NCBI GenBank assembly: GCA_946061795.1 | Contig: CAMGSK010000015.1 | Coordinates: forward strand, 1 to 15,483 | Reading direction: 5' to 3' | DNA length: 15,483 nt | Source of the DNA: an uncultured Elusimicrobium sp. | Lineage (GTDB): Bacteria > Elusimicrobiota > Elusimicrobia > Elusimicrobiales > Elusimicrobiaceae | Shown: positions 1-7,541 of the stretch, in pieces | How the letters are laid out: the number at the start of each line of letters is the position of its first letter | Numbering within the stretch: position 1 is the first letter of the stretch | Made by a program: the position numbers and the translations under genes | Notes under the pieces: generated by a model | Seen by the model: only the letters and a program-made list of their open reading frames with translations | Told to the model about the DNA's origin: nothing | The model's database searches: none

Positions 1-6
1 AACCCC

Positions 7-885
7 TCACCCGCCCAGTTTTAGCCACAAAGATTCTGAACTTTCTGACTTAGTGGGCACAATTCCCACTTCCGACACGCCATATGTTTGTTTTAACTTA
101 ATATCGGGGAACAAACGATGCATCGTTTTAAGGGTGGTTTCCGGCATGGGTTCCGTACCGTATGTAATGATTTGCAAAGAAGACAAATCATATTTTTCAT
201 ATGTTTTGTTTAAAATAATAAGGTTAATAAAAGTAGGGGATGCCGGCAATAACTGAAGTTTATATTTTTCAATATAAGAGCACACTTCGTCCGCGGTTCT
301 TGTTTTCAGAGTGACAATCATTCCTCCGTTTACAAGAGTGTGCATCATGGTATTGAAACCGCCGATGTGATCAAACAATAAAAAGCTTACAGTGGATAAA
401 CATTTGCCAGGCTTTTTGAATTTTTCCAACAGCAAAGACAAATCATGTAAAGCCGCTTTGGGTTCGCCCGTCGTTCCGGATGAAAAGAGAATAAGTCCGG
501 GTTTTTCATGTTGTTTTAAGTCTAACAGCATAGGATGAGATACCGCCTCTTTGCGGGCCTGAACTGTCGGACGGGAAGTTTGTAAGTTAATTAAATATTC
601 ACTTTGGGAAATTTTCAAAAAAGCTTCTAAATTTTTAATGGAAGGAGCAATGGGGACAATGACGGCGTTTTTTTGAATTAACGCCAAAATCATTGCAATG
701 GACAGCGGCTTAAAATCCGCCAATACGGATACGACGGCGCCGTCGGGAACAGAATTATTTTCCAATAGACTTTTGGCGGATTCGTATTCCGCCAAAATGT
801 CTTGAAACGAATATTCCGCCCCGCTGTCCACCACAGCCGTACCGCTAAAAGATGCCATCTTGTCTAAAAAATAAGAAATATCCAT
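7..885 (-). CDS. AMP-dependent acyl ligase (ANL superfamily), C-terminally cut, probable frameshift
   Basis: Acyl-adenylating enzyme that would activate a carboxylic acid with ATP and pass it to CoA or, more likely here, to the adjacent acyl carrier protein. The A3 phosphate-binding loop FSSGTTGEPK is at residues 134-143 and the A5 motif QTYGVSEVG at about 266-274. The protein then ends at residue 292 with LKLGG. The later ATP-ribose aspartate, the hinge and the C-terminal catalytic lysine domain are all absent, so this is not a complete enzyme. Dropping one G from the run at 10-12 would continue the frame as GGEG, which fits the family at this position; the gene is therefore either frameshifted by mutation or error, or a real remnant. 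The start at 885 overlaps the reductase stop by one base (TAATG) and has GGAGGGG about 11 bases upstream. It is the last gene of the operon in this window. Confidence 0.8.
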   Translation of the reverse strand: MDISYFLDKMASFSGTAVVDSGAEYSFQDILAEYESAKSLLENNSVPDGAVVSVLADFKPLSIAMILALIQKNAVIVPIAPSIKNLEAFLKISQSEYLINLQTSRPTVQARKEAVSHPMLLDLKQHEKPGLILFSSGTTGEPKAALHDLSLLLEKFKKPGKCLSTVSFLLFDHIGGFNTMMHTLVNGGMIVTLKTRTADEVCSYIEKYKLQLLPASPTFINLIILNKTYEKYDLSSLQIITYGTEPMPETTLKTMHRLFPDIKLKQTYGVSEVGIVPTKSESSESLWLKLGG

Positions 886-1580
886 TATTTATTTACCCCT
901 CCCAGATAAATAATTTGTCCCGTAATAAAATTACTTTCCGGTTTAATATAAAAGTCAATTACATTGCCGATATCGCTAAACTCTCCAAATCGTTTAATTG
1001 CCTGACGGGCAAGCAAACCCTGGATCTTCGCTTCCGGCACATTTTTAGTCAAAAATGTTTTGACTGGAGTCGGGCCGATCGCATTAACGGTAATATTAAA
1101 AGAAGCCAATTCTTTGGCGAGAATCTTTGTCATTTCTTCTACAGCGGCCTTAGAAGCCGCATAGGCCATTTCTCCGTCCAAGTTAAAAGGCACCGCAACC
1201 GTGGAGAAGTTTATGACGCGCGGAGTGGATGATTTTTTTAAACAATTCAAAAAGGCGCGTGTGGCGGCAAACGGCGCAAAAAAGTTTGTATTCATCACTT
1301 TTTTAGCTGTTTCTAACGGAGTAAGCATAAAGTGATTCATAGAGGCGATACCCGCATTATTAATTAACACGTCAATGACGGGATGCTCTTTTTTGACGTT
1401 TTTGGCAAAATTTAAAATATCTTGCTCTTGCGTTAAATCAACCAAAAAGTGTTTATAGTTTGGATGAGAGAACTCCACTTCTTGGCGGGAACACCCGATG
1501 ACTATATGCCCTTGCGCCAAATATCGTTGCGCCAGGCTTAATCCGATTCCTCTGCTGGTTCCGGTAATAACAAAAATCAT
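885..1580 (-). CDS. Short-chain dehydrogenase/reductase, FabG-like
   Basis: Cytosolic NAD(P)-dependent oxidoreductase of the classical SDR family, 231 aa. The nucleotide-binding motif TGTSRGIG is at residues 6-13, NNAG at 74-77, and the catalytic Ser126, Tyr140 and Lys144 (YAASK) are in place. A C-terminal GG segment of the FabG type follows. Because it sits between an acyl carrier protein and an acyl ligase, the likely substrate is a 3-oxoacyl chain on the ACP, reduced to 3-hydroxyacyl; a keto-sugar substrate is the alternative. The start ATG at 1580 overlaps the ACP stop in an ATGA arrangement, with AAGGAAG 7 bases upstream, so translation is probably coupled. The gene is visibly richer in AT than the rfb genes. 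The family call is firm, the substrate is inferred. Confidence 0.9.
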   Translation of the reverse strand: MIFVITGTSRGIGLSLAQRYLAQGHIVIGCSRQEVEFSHPNYKHFLVDLTQEQDILNFAKNVKKEHPVIDVLINNAGIASMNHFMLTPLETAKKVMNTNFFAPFAATRAFLNCLKKSSTPRVINFSTVAVPFNLDGEMAYAASKAAVEEMTKILAKELASFNITVNAIGPTPVKTFLTKNVPEAKIQGLLARQAIKRFGEFSDIGNVIDFYIKPESNFITGQIIYLGGVNK

Positions 1581-1876
1581 TTTTGCGCTTCCTTGATTAA
1601 ATCTTCCATATATTGCGTCATGGTTTCTATAGAGTAGAAAGGGCTTCTTTTGGATGAAAAAGCTTTCTCATTTACCAGCTGTACCGTCACCCCCATTTTC
1701 TCTTCAAGTAAGTCTTCAATAATGGAAATCAACGTGACAAAGCTGATGGAGTCCAACGCCGCCTGAGAACCAATAAAGCGCGTATTTTCGTTAAATTCCA
1801 CTTTTTCGTTGTCGTCTAATTGTTCATTTAATTCTTCAATGGCATCTTTTAATATTTCTTTAATTTGTTCTTTCAT
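1577..1876 (-). CDS. Acyl carrier protein (dedicated, polysaccharide-locus type)
   Basis: Small acidic helical protein of 99 aa that would carry an acyl group on 4'-phosphopantetheine. The attachment site is the DSI motif with Ser43, preceded by LDS and followed by a hydrophobic helix II (FVTLISIIEDLLEE), as in ACP and peptidyl carrier domains. It is somewhat longer than housekeeping AcpP (about 78 aa) and is not next to fab genes, which suggests a pathway-specific carrier. The ATG at 1876 has AAGGAGA at ideal distance, but the reading frame overlaps the end of the ketoisomerase gene by 17 bases. It is followed by a reductase (4-base overlap) and an acyl ligase. Together they could load and modify a short acyl group for transfer to a sugar. 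Confidence 0.88.
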   Translation of the reverse strand: MKEQIKEILKDAIEELNEQLDDNEKVEFNENTRFIGSQAALDSISFVTLISIIEDLLEEKMGVTVQLVNEKAFSSKRSPFYSIETMTQYMEDLIKEAQK

Positions 1877-2291
1877 TTGCTTTCTCCTTAACGATTTCTA
1901 AATATTTATTGTAGTCACGAATATAATCTTTTTCGTAGTAGGGTGCGTCGGCCAACACCAGCAGGACACAATCACGGGAAAAATTTAACATTTCATGATA
2001 AATCAGACCCTCGATATACAAGCCTTTGGCCGGATGGTCCAGCCGGACGGTTTTGCGTTCTTTGCCGTCATCCATGCGGATGTCACAAGCGCCGCTCACG
2101 CAGACGAGCACTTGTTTTAGTTTGTGGTGGGCGTGTTTGCCGCGCACCGCCTCCGGGTCCGTGCCGAAAATATAATAGACCCGTTTGATTTCAAACGGCA
2201 CTTGTTCGCAGAGGCTTTCCAAAGCCACCAAAGACCCCCTTTCGTCTCCCCGAACAGTGAACTGAAGCTCTTTTGTTAACGTATTCATCAT
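1860..2291 (-). CDS. FdtA/QdtA-type dTDP-sugar 3,4-ketoisomerase (WxcM-like cupin)
   Basis: Single-domain cupin of 143 aa that matches the sugar 3,4-ketoisomerase family, which moves the keto group of dTDP-4-keto-6-deoxyglucose from C4 to C3. Seen directly: RGKHAH at residues 50-55 with the paired histidines 53 and 55, the MDDG turn near 73-76, PAKGLYI near 87-93, and the family signature YYEKDYIRDY at 118-127. Its substrate is the product of RfbB encoded upstream in the same operon, so it would compete with RfbC for that intermediate. The usual next steps are an aminotransferase (FdtB type) and an N-acyltransferase (FdtC type); neither is present here. ATG at 2291 is chosen because GAGGA lies about 7 bases upstream; a second ATG follows directly at 2288. 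Whether it acts as an FdtA (galacto) or QdtA (gluco) enzyme cannot be decided. Confidence 0.88.
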   Translation of the reverse strand: MMNTLTKELQFTVRGDERGSLVALESLCEQVPFEIKRVYYIFGTDPEAVRGKHAHHKLKQVLVCVSGACDIRMDDGKERKTVRLDHPAKGLYIEGLIYHEMLNFSRDCVLLVLADAPYYEKDYIRDYNKYLEIVKEKANERTN

Positions 2292-2322
2292 CCTGTTTTC
2301 CTCTTTATGAATAACGGCGGTT

Positions 2323-3276
2323 TTACAGAGAAATTATATCTGGAGCAAAAAAGTCCAAAGCCCGCTTTCGCAGTCCCCCTCGGAGCAAAATTCCGGCCAA
2401 ACGGGCCGAAAAAGGCAAAAGACCCTTTTTTTTCGCCCGGTCCAAATATTGCGCAAAAGACATTTTTCCATGCTCACACAAGCACCAATCTCTCCAACCT
2501 ATTCGCAGGCGGTGGTATGCGTTGAGTGCCCAGGCGCGGCGCAAAGAAGCATTCTGCCTGCACATCAGCGTTTGGTGGAGTCGGTCCAGTTCCAGCCACT
2601 GCTCCGCCGTAGGACCGGTGGAAAAGGTTTGGCAGTCTTGGTCCGGGTGGAGGCGGTATTTAATGAACGGGAATTGCAAAACGGCCGCTTGTCCATCCAG
2701 GCAGGCGCCCAACATAAAGGGGACGTCCTGCACTTTGCCAAAGCGCGCGTAATCCGGTGCGGGGGCTTTTTTCAGCGTTTCTGTGCGGTAGCTGCAGGAA
2801 CTGAACGTAAAAGGGCCTCCTAGAAAGATATAGGCGGAAAACTCAGAAGCATTTTGAAATACAGCACAGCGGGTATGGTAGTGAGAGGTGAACGGTTTTC
2901 CGTCCACAACGCCCATGGCGGAAAGAGCCACGTTTAACTCTGGTATTTGGTTATAAGCTTTTAAAAGCATTTCCAAATAGGCGGGATGAATTAAGTCGTC
3001 ATCGTGGGCCATCACGGTAATGGGGCGGGAGGCCAATTCTCTGCAGCGTTGCACACAGCCGAATACGTTTAGAGATTTCGGTTCATACACCGTTTCCACG
3101 CCTTTGGCGGCGTAGTCCCGGGCCACCTGCATTACCTCTTCCGTCGGCGCGTTGGCGAGCAGCACCAGCCGGGCCCCGGAAACGGTTTGGTTTAAATATC
3201 CGTCCAGTGCCTGGCGCAAAAACGCGTCCCGGTTATGGGCAAAAAAGAAAACTTCTATATCCTTGGCTGTGTACAT
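2323..3276 (-). CDS. Family 2-like glycosyltransferase
   Basis: Inverting GT-A glycosyltransferase of 317 aa, predicted to transfer a sugar from a nucleotide donor during polysaccharide repeat assembly on the cytosolic face. The N-terminus has the GT2 pattern: a beta strand and AHNRDAFLRQAL near residues 13-24, then the metal-binding acidic motif AHDDDLIHP at about 90-98. After this core the sequence is divergent, with no transmembrane segment apparent, so acceptor and linkage cannot be predicted. The ATG at 3276 is 3 bases after the WbsX-GT9 stop and uses a GGGGGGAA stretch inside that gene as ribosome-binding site. A 31-base gap separates it from the ketoisomerase, the only visible gap of that size in the operon. 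Confidence 0.85.
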   Translation of the reverse strand: MYTAKDIEVFFFAHNRDAFLRQALDGYLNQTVSGARLVLLANAPTEEVMQVARDYAAKGVETVYEPKSLNVFGCVQRCRELASRPITVMAHDDDLIHPAYLEMLLKAYNQIPELNVALSAMGVVDGKPFTSHYHTRCAVFQNASEFSAYIFLGGPFTFSSCSYRTETLKKAPAPDYARFGKVQDVPFMLGACLDGQAAVLQFPFIKYRLHPDQDCQTFSTGPTAEQWLELDRLHQTLMCRQNASLRRAWALNAYHRLRIGWRDWCLCEHGKMSFAQYLDRAKKKGLLPFSARLAGILLRGGLRKRALDFFAPDIISL

Positions 3277-3279
3277 GTT

Positions 3280-5478
3280 TTATTCCCCCCGCAAAACTGT
3301 TTTCAACCGTTTTCCGGCCCCGATAAATTTTTCCGCTTCCTTCATTACTTGTGCTGCTGAAATGGATGCCGCTGGACAGCCCGGCTCCGCGTAAATGATT
3401 TTGGAATTGATCCCTTGCTGATAATTGCCGGAATAAGGCATATAACGTTCAAACGCGCGATATTTCCCCAGTAAAATAATTCCCGGCACGCCCAGAGCGT
3501 TGGCCACGTGTGCCCAACCCGAGTCAATTCCGATGAAAAGACTCGCTCCGGCAATCACGTTCGCCGTTTCCTGCAAGGAATGCATTTTCGTCAAGGACAA
3601 ACACCCCGGTTCTCCCTCCAGCGCGCCTTTTGTCCCCACTTCCACCACGGGTATGTGTTTTTTGGCGAAAAATGCGGCCAGTTCCCGCCAATGCCGCTTC
3701 GTCCAATCCCGCTCCGCTTCCGCCGAAAATGTATGAAACGCCACGTATTTTTGGGGCAAATCAAGCTTTGTCCCGTTTGGATTTAAATAAAACTTCGGCG
3801 CGGCGGAACTGGGCGGAATTCCGCCGACTTTTGAGAAAATTTCCAGCAGGCTGTTGCCGTGCAAGTAATAATTTTCGTCCGTAATATCCGCGCGGTTATT
3901 ATTATAAAAGACTTTAAAATCACTTAAATAATACGCGCGTTTGCGGAAATGCAAATCCACCACTTTTACGCTTTTGGGCAAGCCGTTTTGAAAAGCAATC
4001 CATTGCTCCATGGTATAAAACGGCAGGACGCCCGCCAAATCCGGATGGAAACGCAGAAGTTCGGTATATTTTGCACTCGTCGCCCAATAAACGGGACGGC
4101 CCGGATACTGTTTTTTCACTTGCCCAATAACAGGTTCGCAGGCCACGATGTCGCCCATGCTTTCCAAACAAGCGATGACCACCCCGTCTGCTGCGACTGG
4201 CGGATCAAAGGGCAGGTCCAACAGGGCTCGGGACGTCACGTTAATGTTGGCATAGCCGTACTTTTCGTCCGGTTCCAAATAAGTTCCTTCCGCCCATTCG
4301 TTCCAAGCGTTAATAAACAGAAAGCGTTCGTTTACCGGGTTGTTTCGGCGTGTGTATTCGGCCAAATGGCGAAGCCATTGGTAATAGATATAAAGCGAAA
4401 ATTTGTCATAAATATTGGCGTGCCGCTCCCGGTGCCGTGCCGTGTTGTCCCACCCCAACATACACCCTCTGACTATGGGTTTGGCGGTTTTTGGCACCGC
4501 TTCCACCGGGCATGGATTTAATACTTCCCGCACAATGCTCCGGTAGTTTAGGCAAAGATCTTCCTGAGCGTTTTTCTTTTGTTCCACCATAGCGCTGCTG
4601 CAAACCAAATGCGGCGGAAACTCCACTTCCCGGTCCACCAGATTTCCGTGGGTATGGGAAAAAGAGGGCATAAACGCGCGCACGCCCCAAATTTCTATTT
4701 CTCCGACGCCGTTTTCCCGGCAATACTTACGCCAAATTTCAAAAGTTTCAGCGGGATTGGGAATATGCCCGATATTATAAACCAAAACAATCGGCTTTCC
4801 GTTGACGCGGATATAACGTTTGTCTTTTAAATACGGGACTAAATCTTGAATAAACAGCAAAGGATCTTCTTTTTTGTACTTTTGGGCAATTAAGATGTGG
4901 GATTCCCGTCCGTCCCATTTGCGCGACCAGTTTTCATTGGCCCAGCACAGGCAAAACGGAAAGTCTATCTCCGGGCGGGCCATTAAGTTGTCGAGCGGCT
5001 TTTCCATCAGTTTTTTGCCGGAGAACCAATAGTAATACATACAAAATCCGTAAATGCCGTGGCGTTTGGCCAGGGCGGCCTGTTTGGCCATGACGGACAC
5101 GTCGCTCAAGTCATAATATCCGATGTCGGCGTGAGGCGTGCGCGGCTGGTAATGCCCGCTGCGGCGCGGAGTAGCGCGGCGTGTGTTGGTCCACTCCGTA
5201 AAATCTTTTCCCCACCAGGCATCGTTTTCAGGAAACGTGTGAAACTGGGGCAAATAATAGGCGATGGCTTTGACGTCTGTGTGCAAACGGGTGTAGTCTT
5301 GTTCGGGTTCGTAGTGGCAATCATAGGAATAGGGAATTTCTTTCTCAACTCCCTTTACGAATGCAGAAGGATATCTTTTGGCATAATTGCGGTAATACCT
5401 AACGCGGAATTTATCAGGAGCCGCTTTCATGGCCTGTTTGTAAAATATCAGTTTAAGGTCAAGTAAAAATTTATTCAT
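3280..5478 (-). CDS. WbsX/GH99-like glycosyltransferase fused to a GT9 (heptosyltransferase-like) domain
   Basis: Two-domain protein of 732 aa. Residues about 68-425 are a WbsX (glycosyltransferase WbsX, GH99-like TIM barrel) domain: AIAYYLPQFH at 71-80, WWGKDFTEWTN at 88-98, CWANENWSRKWDG at 178-190, and the hallmark WNEWAEGTYLEPD at 392-404, whose acidic residues match the GH99-type active site. Residues about 432-720 are a GT9 domain of the ADP-heptose:LPS heptosyltransferase fold, with the N-terminal MGDIVACEPV at 441-450, WTKRHW at 592-597 and FIGIDSGWAHVANALG at 648-663. WbsX proteins occur in O-antigen and capsule loci, where they are believed to build or trim the glycan. The fusion suggests two consecutive steps on one acceptor. 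ATG at 5478 has GGGGAA about 9 bases upstream and lies 3 bases after the pyruvyl transferase stop. No signal peptide or membrane segment is seen. Confidence 0.85.
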   Translation of the reverse strand: MNKFLLDLKLIFYKQAMKAAPDKFRVRYYRNYAKRYPSAFVKGVEKEIPYSYDCHYEPEQDYTRLHTDVKAIAYYLPQFHTFPENDAWWGKDFTEWTNTRRATPRRSGHYQPRTPHADIGYYDLSDVSVMAKQAALAKRHGIYGFCMYYYWFSGKKLMEKPLDNLMARPEIDFPFCLCWANENWSRKWDGRESHILIAQKYKKEDPLLFIQDLVPYLKDKRYIRVNGKPIVLVYNIGHIPNPAETFEIWRKYCRENGVGEIEIWGVRAFMPSFSHTHGNLVDREVEFPPHLVCSSAMVEQKKNAQEDLCLNYRSIVREVLNPCPVEAVPKTAKPIVRGCMLGWDNTARHRERHANIYDKFSLYIYYQWLRHLAEYTRRNNPVNERFLFINAWNEWAEGTYLEPDEKYGYANINVTSRALLDLPFDPPVAADGVVIACLESMGDIVACEPVIGQVKKQYPGRPVYWATSAKYTELLRFHPDLAGVLPFYTMEQWIAFQNGLPKSVKVVDLHFRKRAYYLSDFKVFYNNNRADITDENYYLHGNSLLEIFSKVGGIPPSSAAPKFYLNPNGTKLDLPQKYVAFHTFSAEAERDWTKRHWRELAAFFAKKHIPVVEVGTKGALEGEPGCLSLTKMHSLQETANVIAGASLFIGIDSGWAHVANALGVPGIILLGKYRAFERYMPYSGNYQQGINSKIIYAEPGCPAASISAAQVMKEAEKFIGAGKRLKTVLRGE

Positions 5479-5481
5479 TTT

Positions 5482-6525
5482 TCAGTTCCCCGGGAAATGC
5501 CGTTTGAAAAACTCCCCCAGCGGAGCTTGATAGGCCCGAAAAGCCGCTTGTTTAAAACGCAAGATTTTTTCCCTAAGCGTCCGATAGGCGAGTTCGTCCG
5601 CCGCTTCACACGTCAGCAGGGCTTGACCCAAAGAGGAACAGGACGGCAGCACGTCCCGAAACAAATCCGCGGCGTTTTTAACCCGGAGGTTATCTTCCGC
5701 CCGCACCAAAACGGCGGGCACCCCGGCCGACAAGGCCGATATCGCCCCGTGCAGCCGGGTGGTCACAATCCAGTCATAATGTTGATACAGGTCAAAATAA
5801 TCTTCGGGCGCGTAGCTGTAGCGGAATCTTTTTCCTTTAGAGGCGGCTTGGCGCGCTTCCGCGATATAAGAGCAGAGCAGTTCCTGCGCGGGATTTTCAG
5901 GAAGGCGCCAAAACTCCTCCGCAAATGAAATTTGTGAGTTTTGGCAGGAAATATCAGTCGTTTGCAGCAAAAAGCCGATTTTGCCTTTTGGGGGTTGCAC
6001 GGCGGCTGCGGTTTCCGGTGCGCACAACACGGCAGGACAAGGCAGCGCGCGGACGTTTAAAACCCCTTCCCCGCGCAATTGTTCGGCCAGCGCAACACTT
6101 CGGCAAAGGCACAGAGAGAAGTCCGAGTTTAAAACTCTTTTTTCCGTTTTGGAAAGAGTGCCGAGGTCTTTGCCGTCTCCCAACCCCAAAAAGAGGGCGG
6201 GCACGCGGCGGGAAAGTATTTCCCGGTACAAAGGTTCCGTCGGCTGACCGAACCACTCCGGAATACCCGCAAAAACGAAAAGGTCCATATAGCGGAGATC
6301 TTCGGACGAACAGGAGTTGGATAAAAACCCCTCTTTCATGCGGCAATCCGACCAGGGATTAAGAAAAAAGTCCGGGTTTCTGTTCCATATAAAATAATTC
6401 ACCCGCGTTCTTAACGTACTTTGCAGCAAACGGCGCACGCCCAGCCGGATAAAGTCATCCCCGGGATTCCAATTGAGCGTGGAAGATACGCAAACGTTTA
6501 AAACGCCGGATGAGGGTTGTGTCAT
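5482..6525 (-). CDS. Polysaccharide pyruvyl transferase family protein
   Basis: 347-aa protein of the PS_pyruv_trans family, which adds pyruvate ketals from phosphoenolpyruvate to sugars of exported polysaccharides; some members have other roles. Supporting features: NWNPGDDFIRLGVRRLL near residues 18-34 (the N-terminal NxGD-type loop), a LGLGDG loop at 113-118, and the C-terminal TTRLHGAISALSAGVPAVLV at 255-274, with His259 in the conserved RLHG. The frame is open to an ATG at 6546, but the ATG at 6525 is preferred because it forms the ATGA overlap with the rfbB stop that is typical of this operon. The ketal acceptor sugar cannot be read from sequence. Confidence 0.82.
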   Translation of the reverse strand: MTQPSSGVLNVCVSSTLNWNPGDDFIRLGVRRLLQSTLRTRVNYFIWNRNPDFFLNPWSDCRMKEGFLSNSCSSEDLRYMDLFVFAGIPEWFGQPTEPLYREILSRRVPALFLGLGDGKDLGTLSKTEKRVLNSDFSLCLCRSVALAEQLRGEGVLNVRALPCPAVLCAPETAAAVQPPKGKIGFLLQTTDISCQNSQISFAEEFWRLPENPAQELLCSYIAEARQAASKGKRFRYSYAPEDYFDLYQHYDWIVTTRLHGAISALSAGVPAVLVRAEDNLRVKNAADLFRDVLPSCSSLGQALLTCEAADELAYRTLREKILRFKQAAFRAYQAPLGEFFKRHFPGN

Positions 6526-7541
6526 GCCTGTTGTTCCAAATACCACTTGACGGTTTTGACGATGCCGCTGTCAAAGTTTTCTTGCGCTTTCCAGCCCAGC
6601 TCCGTTTCCAGTTTCGTCGCGTCTATGGCGTAGCGGCGGTCGTGCCCGGCGCGGTCTTTGACGAACGTCACCAGCGTTTTATAGGATTTTCCGTCCTTTG
6701 CGGGGCATTCTTGGTCCAAAATGCCGCAAATAGTCTCTACAATCTGCAAATTGTTGCGCTCGTTGCGCCCGCCGATATTATACGTTTCCCCCGCGCGGCC
6801 TTTTTGCCAAACCAGTGCAATGCCTTTGCAATGGTCCAGCACGTACAGCCAGTCCCGCACGTTTTTTCCGTCGCCGTATATGGGGATGGCTTGGCCGGAA
6901 AGCGCTTTGCGGATAATGGTGGGGATTAATTTTTCGGCGTGTTGTTTGGGGCCGTAATTATTGGAACAATTGCTGGTGGTCACATTCATGCCATACGTAT
7001 GATGATAGGCCCGGACCAGCAAATCGCTGGACGCTTTGGAGGCGGAATACGGGGAGTTGGGCGCATAGGCCGTGTTTTCGGTAAACAGGCCTGTTTCTCC
7101 CAGCGTGCCATAGACTTCATCCGTGGAAATGTGGTGAAAACGCGCTTTTTCATAGCCGGGTTTGACCTGTCCGGGCGCGCTCATCCAGTGTTTGCGCGCC
7201 GCTTCCAGCAGCGTAAAGGTTCCTTCTATATTGGTTTTGATAAACGGCAGGGGCCCGGTAATGGAATTGTCCACGTGCGATTCCGCCGCAAAATGAATCA
7301 CGCCCCGGATATCGTGCTCGGCAAACAGTTTGTTTACCAACTCCGCGTCACAAATGTCCCCTTGGACAAACGTATAGCGGGGGTTGTTTTCGCATTCTTT
7401 TAAATTTTCCAAATTGCCCGCATAAGTCAGTTTATCCAAATTAATGACGCGCCAATCAGGAAAAGTTTCCAGAAAATAAGGAATAAAGTTGGAACCGATA
7501 AACCCGGCTCCGCCCGTGATTAAGACAGTTTGCTCAGACAT
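6522..7541 (-). CDS. rfbB: dTDP-glucose 4,6-dehydratase
   Basis: Converts dTDP-D-glucose to dTDP-4-keto-6-deoxy-D-glucose with bound NAD, the branch-point intermediate for rhamnose and for the ketoisomerase route of this operon. With the chosen start the protein has 339 aa, normal for RfbB/RmlB. The NAD loop GGAGFIG is at residues 10-16, the dehydration triad Thr140-Asp141-Glu142 sits in STDEVYG, and the catalytic Tyr165 and Lys169 in YSASK; NCSNNYGP and RDWLYV segments are also typical. The frame is open to an ATG at 7562, but the ATG at 7541 has a perfect AAGGAG 7 bases upstream and begins directly before the Rossmann strand. It overlaps rfbD by 22 bases. Confidence 0.96.
   Translation of the reverse strand: MSEQTVLITGGAGFIGSNFIPYFLETFPDWRVINLDKLTYAGNLENLKECENNPRYTFVQGDICDAELVNKLFAEHDIRGVIHFAAESHVDNSITGPLPFIKTNIEGTFTLLEAARKHWMSAPGQVKPGYEKARFHHISTDEVYGTLGETGLFTENTAYAPNSPYSASKASSDLLVRAYHHTYGMNVTTSNCSNNYGPKQHAEKLIPTIIRKALSGQAIPIYGDGKNVRDWLYVLDHCKGIALVWQKGRAGETYNIGGRNERNNLQIVETICGILDQECPAKDGKSYKTLVTFVKDRAGHDRRYAIDATKLETELGWKAQENFDSGIVKTVKWYLEQQA

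Noticed and set aside
7..9. TGA read as a sense codon (recoding) in the acyl ligase
   Set aside because: rfbB, rfbC and the pyruvyl transferase all end at TGA exactly where their families end, so TGA is a normal stop here; a frameshift explains the site better.
3949..4521. 190-aa plus-strand frame inside the WbsX-GT9 gene
   Set aside because: Fully antisense to a strongly recognised two-domain protein; it has no family motif of its own.
5925..6362. 145-aa plus-strand frame opposite the pyruvyl transferase
   Set aside because: Composition is Arg- and Pro-rich shadow sequence, antisense to a gene with clear motifs and coupled start.
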